Assembly (NCBI GenBank): GCA_018825725.1
Contig: JAHKBC010000196.1
Span: 1-5,430 of the forward strand
Origin: Candidatus Omnitrophota bacterium
GTDB taxonomy: Bacteria > Omnitrophota > Gorgyraeia > Gygaellales > Profunditerraquicolaceae
Reading direction: 5' to 3'
DNA length: 5,430 bases
How positions within the stretch are numbered: position 1 is the stretch's first letter; the number at the start of each line of letters is the position of its first letter. Shown piece by piece: positions 1 to 4,899 of this stretch. Made by a program: the position numbers and the translations under genes. The notes beneath the pieces are model-generated. The model saw nothing but the letters and a program-made list of their open reading frames with translations. It ran no database searches and was not told the origin of the DNA.

Positions 1-1236
1 CTAAAAGATATAGATCCTCAAATTTATGCGACTATTCAGAACGAAACCAAGAGGCAACAGGAACATCTGGAGTTGATCGCTTCGGAAAATTTCACTTCTT
101 TGGCTGTAATGGAGGCACAAGGGTCAGTGATGACGAATAAATATGCTGAAGGCTATCCTGGACGGCGCTGGTACGGAGGATGCGAGTTTGTCGATCAGGC
201 TGAAGAACTGGCTATCCAAAGGGTCAAGGAGCTTTTTGGCGCAGAATATGCCAATGTCCAGCCGCATTCAGGGACTCAGGCGAATATGGCTGTCTATTAT
301 GCCGCCTTACAGCCTAAAGATACCTATTTGGCTATGGACTTAGCTTGCGGCGGGCATTTGTCACATGGGCACGCGCTTAATTTCTCAGGGATGTTTTATA
401 ACCCTGTTGCGTATGGAGTAGATATAAAGACTGAGACTATTGATTATAACCGGATTGAAGATCTGGCTAAAGAACATAAACCAAAATTTATCCTGGCCGG
501 CGCTTCAGCCTACCCCAGGGAGATTGATTTTAAGAAGCTGCGCGAAATTTGCGATAAGTCGGGGTCAATGCTATTTGTGGATATGGCGCATATTGCCGGT
601 CTTGTGGCTGCAGGAATTCATCCATCTCCGGTGCCTTATGCCGAATTTGTTACTTCTACTACCCACAAGACCTTAAGGGGGCCAAGGGGAGGATTTATTT
701 TAGCCAGGAAAGAGTATGCTAAAAGATTGGATTCTCTGGTTTTCCCCGGGATGCAGGGTGGCCCGTTAATGCATGTGATTGCCGCGAAAGCCGTAGCGTT
801 TCACCAGGCTGCAAGTGAAGAATTTAAGAGTTATCAGAAACAGGTGGTGCAAAACTCTAAGCGCCTGGCGCAGATGATGCGCGAAAAAGGTTTTCGCATT
901 GTTACCGGAGGAACAGATAACCATATGGTTCTAGTGGATTTATCTTCAAAAAATATTTCCGGTAAAATTGCCCAGGAACTTTTAGGTACGGTAAATATTA
1001 CCGTAAATAAAAATCTTATTCCCTATGATCCTTTACCTCCAGCCCAGGCCTCAGGTATACGTTTGGGTACGCCGGCAGTTACAACCAGAGGCATCAAAGA
1101 ACCGCAAGTTGATTTAATCGCTGATTTTATCACTCGGGCCATAGATAGCCGTAATGATACGGATAAACTGATGAAGATTAAAAGCGAAGTCATTGAATTA
1201 ACCCGCAAATTCCCGCTTTACCCGGAATTAAATTAA
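1..1236 (+). CDS. glyA: Serine hydroxymethyltransferase (5'-partial)
   Basis: This cytosolic PLP enzyme interconverts serine + THF with glycine + 5,10-methylene-THF, the main source of one-carbon units for thymidylate, purines and methionine. The reading frame is open from base 1, and 411 residues are visible against about 415-420 for bacterial SHMT, so only some six or seven N-terminal residues lie upstream. Numbering from the first codon in the window, I see LIASEN (25-30), KYAEGYPG followed by RRWYGG (the Glu/Tyr active-site region, E50), HSGTQAN, the PLP-contacting DMAH (D194, H197), the Schiff-base lysine in [12 protein letters not shown] (K223), and SGIR (R354), which corresponds to the carboxylate-binding arginine. 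All key residues are present and the gene looks intact. It ends 11 bp before the dCMP deaminase start, so the two are probably co-transcribed; both feed thymidylate synthesis. The internal TTG at 73 is not the true start, because conserved family sequence continues upstream of it. Identification is very secure. Confidence 0.98.
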   Translation, partial: LKDIDPQIYATIQNETKRQQEHLELIASENFTSLAVMEAQGSVMTNKYAEGYPGRRWYGGCEFVDQAEELAIQRVKELFGAEYANVQPHSGTQANMAVYYAALQPKDTYLAMDLACGGHLSHGHALNFSGMFYNPVAYGVDIKTETIDYNRIEDLAKEHKPKFILAGASAYPREIDFKKLREICDKSGSMLFVDMAHIAGLVAAGIHPSPVPYAEFVTSTTHKTLRGPRGGFILARKEYAKRLDSLVFPGMQGGPLMHVIAAKAVAFHQAASEEFKSYQKQVVQNSKRLAQMMREKGFRIVTGGTDNHMVLVDLSSKNISGKIAQELLGTVNITVNKNLIPYDPLPPAQASGIRLGTPAVTTRGIKEPQVDLIADFITRAIDSRNDTDKLMKIKSEVIELTRKFPLYPELN

Positions 1237-1244
1237 AAGGAAGG
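1237..1244 (+). promoter_or_regulatory. Ribosome binding site of the dCMP deaminase gene
   Basis: AAGGAAGG lies directly after the glyA stop codon and just upstream of the ATG at 1248 (AGGA core, six bases of spacing). It supports this ATG over the internal ATG at 1278, whose only purine run (AAAAGG) abuts the start codon with no spacer. Confidence 0.75.
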
Positions 1245-1247
1245 TAT

Positions 1248-1757
1248 ATGAGAAAGAATAAACGTAATTATAAAAGGATGAGTTGGGATGAATATTTCAT
1301 GCAGATTGCTCATCTGGTTTCTCAGCGCAGCACCTGTTTGCGCCGGAATGTGGGCGCAGTAATTGTAAAAAATAAGAGGATTTTGGCTACCGGCTATAAC
1401 GGCGCGCCCAGCGGATTGGACCACTGCCTGGATATAGGTTGTTTGAGGAAGAAGTTAAAGATACCTTCCGGCCATAGGCATGAGCTTTGCCGCGGGTTGC
1501 ATGCGGAGCAAAATGCTATTATCCAGGCTTCGTTATATGGCATCAGCGTAAAAGAAAGCACTCTGTATGTTACTCATCAGCCATGCATTATCTGCGCCAA
1601 GATGTTGATCAACGCCGGTATTAATGATATTGTCATTGACGGCGAATATCCGGATAATATGGCTATGAATTTTCTGAAAGAAGTAAAGATAAAGGTGAGG
1701 AAGATTAAAGGCTCAACTCGTAAGCGTATAACTAATAGAATATATTCAACTGTATAA
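1248..1757 (+). CDS. comEB: Deoxycytidylate (dCMP) deaminase, ComEB family
   Basis: This zinc enzyme deaminates dCMP to dUMP, the substrate of thymidylate synthase. The 169-residue protein has the complete cytidine/deoxycytidylate deaminase signature: HAE (H85, E87; zinc ligand and proton shuttle) and PCIIC (C113, C116; zinc ligands). The N-terminal part carries the family-typical [14 protein letters not shown] (28-40) and ATGYNGAP (47-54) segments. The middle part has extra cysteines and histidines (C60, C65, H77, H79, C81), in the region where phage T4-type dCMP deaminases bind a second, structural zinc; their role here is inference. The N-terminus ([10 protein letters not shown]) and C-terminal tail are strongly basic. 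The gene lies 11 bp after glyA, and together they supply both substrates for dTMP synthesis. Many such enzymes are regulated allosterically by dCTP and dTTP, but I cannot judge that from sequence. A riboflavin (RibD) or tRNA/guanine deaminase is less likely, given the dCMP-type spacing and the NGAPSG motif. Confidence 0.94.
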   Translation: MRKNKRNYKRMSWDEYFMQIAHLVSQRSTCLRRNVGAVIVKNKRILATGYNGAPSGLDHCLDIGCLRKKLKIPSGHRHELCRGLHAEQNAIIQASLYGISVKESTLYVTHQPCIICAKMLINAGINDIVIDGEYPDNMAMNFLKEVKIKVRKIKGSTRKRITNRIYSTV

Positions 1758-1890
1758 AACTCGATTCTACGTTTTCCTTGTATTCAATTTATTAGATGGT
1801 GCTAAGGGGTGGGCGGGACAGGCATAGTTGCTAACTCAATAATTATAAAACAGTAGTAATCAGATCTATGAATAGTAAGGAAAGTGCAAG
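1758..1890 (+). other. Intergenic region, dCMP deaminase to nrdR
   Basis: This 133-bp stretch has no gene. Its AT-rich ends flank a G-rich tract at 1806-1822 (runs of 4, 3, 3 and 2 G). I found no convincing promoter, no stem followed by a T-run, and no pair of sites resembling the NrdR-box consensus (ACACWATATMTTGT). A tiny 8-codon frame from the ATG at 1868 ends on a TGA that overlaps the nrdR GTG, but it has no ribosome binding site of its own. The gap is longer than the others between coupled genes here, so an nrdR promoter could lie in it. Confidence 0.5.
1877..1884 (+). promoter_or_regulatory. Ribosome binding site that fixes the GTG start of nrdR
   Basis: AAGGAAAG sits six bases before the GTG at 1891. 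Together with the family-conserved N-terminus (MKCPFCG), it shows that translation starts at GTG, not at a later ATG. Confidence 0.75.
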
Positions 1891-2364
1891 GTGAAGTGCC
1901 CATTTTGCGGATATAGAGAGGATAAGGTAGTGGATTCTCGCGGGATTCAACTGGATACGGCAATCCGCCGCAGGCGTGAATGTATTAAATGCCGTAAGCG
2001 CTATACTACCTATGAATACATCGAAGAATCGCCGTTAATGGTAATAAAAAAGGACGAGCAGCGCCAGCCTTTTGACCGTAAAAAGATCTTGAATGGCATA
2101 ATAAAGGCGTGCGAAAAAAGGCCCATCGGTATAGATAAAATAGAGGAAATAGTAGTTTTTATTGAAAAAGCGCTGCATAAGAAACCTGTGCGCGAAGTCT
2201 CTTCTACAAAGATAGGGGAGTTGGTTATGGAGAGGCTAAAAATATTGGACGATGTGGCCTATGTAAGGTTTGCTTCTGTGTACCGGCAGTTCAAGGATGT
2301 CGGGCAATTTATGGTGGAATTGAAGGATATATTGAATAAGGAAAAGAGCGCTGTCCGTAAATGA
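1891..2364 (+). CDS. nrdR: Transcriptional repressor NrdR
   Basis: NrdR is a nucleotide-sensing repressor of ribonucleotide reductase operons: it binds ATP or dATP through an ATP-cone and DNA (NrdR boxes) through a zinc ribbon. The 157-residue product shows both parts. The N-terminal zinc ribbon has CPFC (C3, C6) and CIKC (C31, C34), with the conserved DSR (15-17) and RRRREC (26-31) segments, then RYTTYE (37-42). An ATP-cone spans roughly 48-138, beginning PLMVIKKD and ending in the [13 protein letters not shown] segment. Length is normal for the family (about 150-165). The start is GTG, read as Met, so the protein begins MKCPFCGY as expected. No ribonucleotide reductase gene is in the window, so its targets must lie elsewhere. 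Position beside dCMP deaminase and glyA fits a deoxynucleotide-supply cluster. The gene ends in AAATGA, immediately before a palindromic block. Confidence 0.97.
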   Translation: MKCPFCGYREDKVVDSRGIQLDTAIRRRRECIKCRKRYTTYEYIEESPLMVIKKDEQRQPFDRKKILNGIIKACEKRPIGIDKIEEIVVFIEKALHKKPVREVSSTKIGELVMERLKILDDVAYVRFASVYRQFKDVGQFMVELKDILNKEKSAVRK

Positions 2365-2446
2365 AATTGCACCCCGCGCTTATAAGGGCACCCGGTTCTA
2401 TAGGAATGCGTCGGTGTCCCTTTCATAGGGGAATTGCGCGGACGGT

Positions 2447-2460
2447 GCATCCTGGTGCTC
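2447..2460 (+). repeat. 14-bp direct repeat, copy 1
   Basis: GCATCCTGGTGCTC is identical to the copy at 2502-2515 and offset by 55 bp. It starts inside the 3' arm of the large stem. In both copies the base before it differs (T here, C in copy 2), with GG before that. Confidence 0.8.
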
Positions 2461-2501
2461 TAGCTCCGCTGGCGCGGAGTTTCGCTAAATGCGCCTTCGG
2501 C

Positions 2502-2515
2502 GCATCCTGGTGCTC
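2502..2515 (+). repeat. 14-bp direct repeat, copy 2
   Basis: This is the second exact copy of GCATCCTGGTGCTC. It begins within the 3' arm of the hairpin at 2489-2505 and ends directly against the AAGGAGG ribosome binding site of the next gene. Confidence 0.8.
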
Positions 2516-2522
2516 AAGGAGG
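2516..2522 (+). promoter_or_regulatory. Strong ribosome binding site of the DUF151 gene
   Basis: AAGGAGG, followed by GG, lies ten bases before the ATG at 2533. It immediately follows the second copy of the direct repeat, so any folding of the block could affect its accessibility. The only nearby CTCC that could pair with GGAG is at 2464-2467, which is already used in a local hairpin. Confidence 0.75.
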
Positions 2523-2532
2523 GGTTAGTTTC

Positions 2533-2943
2533 ATGATTGAGATGGAATTAAACAAGATTATTATTGATGAAAAGAGGCATGACCAGCTGATTGTGCTTAA
2601 AGAAAAAAATGGAGAGCGCCTTTTGCCGATTGTTATCGGCCTTAATGAAGCCGCGGCGATCAAATTGAAGATAAGTGGTTTTAGCCCTCCTAGGCCCTTG
2701 ACGCATGACCTCCTGCAGTCTACTATTGAGAACCTGGAGGCGAGTATCGAGAAGGTTATAATCGATAAGCTTCTGGAAAATACCTTTCACGCAAAAATTG
2801 TTCTTAAATGCGCCAACGGTATAACTAAAACCATCGATGCCCGGCCTTCGGACAGCCTGGCTTTGGCAGTCAGGGCCCATGCCCCTATCTTTATTGAGGA
2901 AGAAGTCTTAAATAAGATAACCAACGCGGATAAGGGTAAATAG
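2533..2943 (+). CDS. Bifunctional nuclease family protein (DUF151/BFN)
   Basis: The 136-residue protein matches the DUF151/BFN family (Pfam PF02577). This family includes plant bifunctional nucleases with reported RNase and DNase activity and uncharacterised bacterial proteins such as Thermotoga TM0160. Family hallmarks are in order: an N-terminal MIEMELNKIIIDE strand, LPIVIG (31-36), the E-A-A-A-I helix, RPLTHDLL (54-61) and the diagnostic RPSDSLALAVR (104-114). The protein is close to a single BFN domain, without the UVR domain some bacterial members carry at the C-terminus. No signal peptide or membrane segment is visible, so it should be cytosolic. It is the first gene of a tight run with a phosphoesterase (4-bp gap) and a CCA/poly(A) polymerase enzyme, which would fit a role in nucleic-acid processing. 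The family assignment is secure; the biochemical activity of bacterial members is not well established and is inference here. Confidence 0.93.
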   Translation: MIEMELNKIIIDEKRHDQLIVLKEKNGERLLPIVIGLNEAAAIKLKISGFSPPRPLTHDLLQSTIENLEASIEKVIIDKLLENTFHAKIVLKCANGITKTIDARPSDSLALAVRAHAPIFIEEEVLNKITNADKGK

Positions 2944-2947
2944 GCGT

Positions 2948-3424
2948 ATGCTATTAGGTATTTTTTCCGATACCCACGATAACCTCCCTCTCATAGAGAA
3001 AGCAGTGCGGTTTTTTAACCAGCAGGCAGTAGATTTTGTTTTGCATGCCGGAGATTTTGTCGCCCCTTTCAGCGTGAATAAGATCAAAAAATTGAAGTGT
3101 GATTGGAAAGGGATATTCGGGAATAATGATGGAGAGCAAAAAGGCTTAAGTGTAATCTCCGAAGGCAGGATCCAATCCGGACCTTTAAGGGTAAAGCTTG
3201 AGGGAAAAGAAATTACTTTAGTGCACGATATAATGCAGATTGAGCCAGATAATGAACCTGCCAAGATCATTATCTGCGGCCATACCCATAAACCCCAGAT
3301 AATTAATCAAGGCTCCAAGCTTGTTATTAATCCCGGAGAGTGTTGCGGTTGGCTTTGGGGCAAGGCAAGTGTTGCTCTTTTGGAACTTAATACCCTAAAA
3401 GCAAAACTTTATGATATCGAATAA
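2948..3424 (+). CDS. YfcE/MJ0936-type metallophosphoesterase
   Basis: A 158-residue calcineurin-like phosphoesterase, the length typical of the small YfcE/MJ0936 phosphodiesterases that use two divalent metals. Metal-binding motifs are visible in order: SDTHDN (D8, H10), HAGDF (D36), GNND (N59), a single His in LVHD (H93), and CGHTH (H112, H114). The C-terminal NPGECCG (128-134) is characteristic of the MJ0936-like subgroup. One deviation stands out: relatives usually have HGH at the fifth motif, while here it reads HDI (93-95), and the loop after it is short. Known members hydrolyse model phosphodiesters; the natural substrate is unknown, so none is assigned. The protein is cytosolic, with no signal peptide. 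It starts four bases after the DUF151 stop, and its last 14 bases overlap the start of the next gene, implying translational coupling on both sides. The ribosome binding site is weak (AAGGG at 2932-2936), consistent with coupling. Confidence 0.92.
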   Translation: MLLGIFSDTHDNLPLIEKAVRFFNQQAVDFVLHAGDFVAPFSVNKIKKLKCDWKGIFGNNDGEQKGLSVISEGRIQSGPLRVKLEGKEITLVHDIMQIEPDNEPAKIIICGHTHKPQIINQGSKLVINPGECCGWLWGKASVALLELNTLKAKLYDIE

Positions 3425-4883
3425 TAATATAAAGCTTATTTCTGGCTGGCTTAAATGTAATCGGCTCCTGCTTGGCGATCTGCAAGGCCTGTCTTTAAGG
3501 AGAAGAGTGAGGCTTTATCTAGTAGGCGGGACCTTGCGCGACATTATTCTGGGGAGGGAAAAGGAAAATCCGGATATTGATTTCGCGCTTAAAAAGGGGG
3601 CGATAAATTTCGGACGTCAGCTCAGCCGGATTATACGGGGTGGATTTGTAGTCCTGGATAAAGAAAATGGCTGTTCCCGGGTAGTCAAGAAAAAAGGGAA
3701 TAAGACCTATACTCTGGATTTTACTGATTTCAGGGGAAGGGATTTAGAAGAGGACTTACGCTTACGCGATTTTACGATAAATACCTTAGCTCTGGATTTA
3801 GGCGCTAAAGAGGGTAAAGGCCAGCTTATTGATATTTGCGGCGGGCTAGAGGATATAAAGAGTAAATTGATCCGTATGGTCCAATCCCGCGCATTTAGCG
3901 ATGATCCGTTACGTATTCTGCGCGCCTTTAGCCTGGCAGCCATATTCGGATTTAAGATTGATAAGAGGACCCAGCGCGCTATTGAGCTGAAGAAGAAAAA
4001 GATTAGAGGAGTCTCTCCGGAGAGAATTAGGGATGAGGTTTTTAAAATCCTGGCTACACCTTGCTCATGGGAATATATCCGCGATCTTAATAAATATAAA
4101 ATATTGGAATTAATATTTCCTGAGATAAGGCCTATGCAGAAGTTAAGGCAGGGGCCTTATCATCATCTGGATGTGTGGGGGCATAGCCTGGAGACACTTA
4201 AGAATCTGGAGTTGGTTTTTCGTTTTTTTAAAAGAAACACCCAGATTTGCTCTTATTTGGATAGCGATATATCTTCGGGAAGAAAGCGTAAGGAACTGCT
4301 CAAGTTAGCTGCCCTTTTACATGATATAGGTAAGCCTAAGACAATGCGCCTGGAAAAAGGCAAACTTAAATTTTACGGACATGAAAGCGTGGGCTCGCGC
4401 ATGATCCGTGATATAGGGCAGAGGTTAAAACTCTCTAACGAAGAAATAAGAATATTAAGGCAGATAACCTTCTGTCATCTGCGTCCAGGATACCTGGCAG
4501 ATTTATCTCCGGTAACGCCAAGGGCTAAATTCCGTTTCTTCCGCGATACTGGCAGTGATGCGGTAAGTATACTTTTAATTTCTTTGGCTGACCAGCGCGC
4601 AACTAAGGGAGCTTTAACTACTCCCCAATCGCGCAGGAAACACGAGAGGTTAATACATAATTTTATTAAATTCTATTTTCTAGAGCAGAAAGCAGGTAAA
4701 CCTTCTCGAATTATCAATGGCGATGATTTAATAAAAAATTTTAAATTGTCACCATCGCCTTTAGTTGGAAAAGTTCTTAAGGAACTGGAGGAGCTTCAGG
4801 CAATTGGAAAAATAAAGAGCAAAAAAGAGGGGCTATCGAGAGCATCTAAGATTTTAGGCCAGGGGGCTTATAAAAATAAATAA
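3411..4883 (+). CDS. cca: CCA tRNA nucleotidyltransferase / poly(A) polymerase family protein with HD domain
   Basis: A class II nucleotidyltransferase of 490 residues that adds nucleotides to RNA 3' ends (tRNA CCA ends or poly(A)). In order: the catalytic palm with LVGGTLRD (37-44) and the metal-binding DxD in NPDIDF (D55, D57); EDLRLRDFTINTLALD (114-129), with the RRD-like and N-A recognition segment; the RNA/neck signature DDPLRILRAFSLAAIFGF (164-181) and RIRDEVFKIL (205-214); an HD phosphohydrolase-type domain with H258, LLHDIGKP (H304, D305) and YGHE (H324); and a C-terminal INGDDLI...LVGKVLKELEELQ segment (436-464). Many bacteria have one enzyme adding CCA, but some lineages split CC- and A-addition between two paralogues and others use the same fold as poly(A) polymerase, so specificity cannot be read from this sequence alone. 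The ATG at 3411 overlaps the phosphoesterase gene by 14 bp, and the N-terminal 33 residues precede the palm. The HD domain keeps its metal ligands and may have phosphatase or phosphodiesterase activity. Confidence 0.93.
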   Translation: MISNNNIKLISGWLKCNRLLLGDLQGLSLRRRVRLYLVGGTLRDIILGREKENPDIDFALKKGAINFGRQLSRIIRGGFVVLDKENGCSRVVKKKGNKTYTLDFTDFRGRDLEEDLRLRDFTINTLALDLGAKEGKGQLIDICGGLEDIKSKLIRMVQSRAFSDDPLRILRAFSLAAIFGFKIDKRTQRAIELKKKKIRGVSPERIRDEVFKILATPCSWEYIRDLNKYKILELIFPEIRPMQKLRQGPYHHLDVWGHSLETLKNLELVFRFFKRNTQICSYLDSDISSGRKRKELLKLAALLHDIGKPKTMRLEKGKLKFYGHESVGSRMIRDIGQRLKLSNEEIRILRQITFCHLRPGYLADLSPVTPRAKFRFFRDTGSDAVSILLISLADQRATKGALTTPQSRRKHERLIHNFIKFYFLEQKAGKPSRIINGDDLIKNFKLSPSPLVGKVLKELEELQAIGKIKSKKEGLSRASKILGQGAYKNK

Positions 4884-4890
4884 ATATAAT

Positions 4891-4897
4891 GGAGGGG
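4891..4897 (+). promoter_or_regulatory. Ribosome binding site of the CheC-like gene
   Basis: GGAGGGG lies two bases before the ATG at 4900 (GGAGG core, four bases of spacing). An overlapping ATG at 4889 is in another frame, so the start at 4900 is favoured. Confidence 0.75.
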
Positions 4898-4899
4898 AT

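Larger units (their letters stand above)
2366..2515 (+). repeat. GC-rich palindromic/repeat block between nrdR and the DUF151 gene
   Basis: The segment 2365-2515 is 90/151 G+C, against for example 21/60 in nrdR at 2101-2160. By eye it contains three inverted repeats. (1) A long stem, 2368-2379 with 2436-2449: twelve pairs with a two-base bulge (AC, 2442-2443), enclosing an inner stem 2384-2392 with 2413-2422 (nine pairs, one bulged T at 2417). (2) 2462-2469 with 2474-2481: eight pairs including one G-T, loop TGGC. (3) 2489-2495 with 2499-2505: seven pairs, loop TTC. GCATCCTGGTGCTC occurs twice as a direct repeat. No T-run follows any stem, so these are not standard intrinsic terminators. Either a dispersed REP/MITE-like element or a structured 5' leader of the downstream gene would fit; the higher GC and repeats favour the former. 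The identity is not recognised. Confidence 0.7.

Noticed and set aside
1758..1890. NrdR boxes or a promoter in front of nrdR
   Set aside because: No pair of sites resembling ACACWATATMTTGT, and no -35/-10 pair with proper spacing, could be found by eye; a promoter is possible but not supportable.
1868..1894. 8-codon leader frame (ATG at 1868, TGA overlapping the nrdR GTG)
   Set aside because: No ribosome binding site precedes it and such short frames are expected by chance; the AAGGAAAG inside it serves nrdR.
2259..2450. 63-codon minus-strand frame covering the end of nrdR and part of the palindromic block
   Set aside because: It overlaps the conserved ATP-cone end of nrdR and its remainder is palindromic repeat; no domain and no convincing ribosome binding site.
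2462..2505. Tandem hairpins as an intrinsic terminator of nrdR
   Set aside because: The stems are GC-rich but neither is followed by a run of T; the sequence after the second is GGTGCTCAAGGAGG.
2368..2532. Integron attC site in the palindromic block
   Set aside because: The inverted-repeat layout superficially suggests one, but I see no paired GTTRRRY / RYYYAAC core sites at the ends and no integrase or cassette structure.
2548..2880. 110-codon open frame on the minus strand
   Set aside because: It lies entirely inside the DUF151 gene, which has clear family motifs on the + strand; the antisense peptide has no recognisable domain.
2908..3270. 120-codon open frame on the minus strand
   Set aside because: It is antisense to the phosphoesterase gene, with its intact metal motifs, and resembles no protein family.
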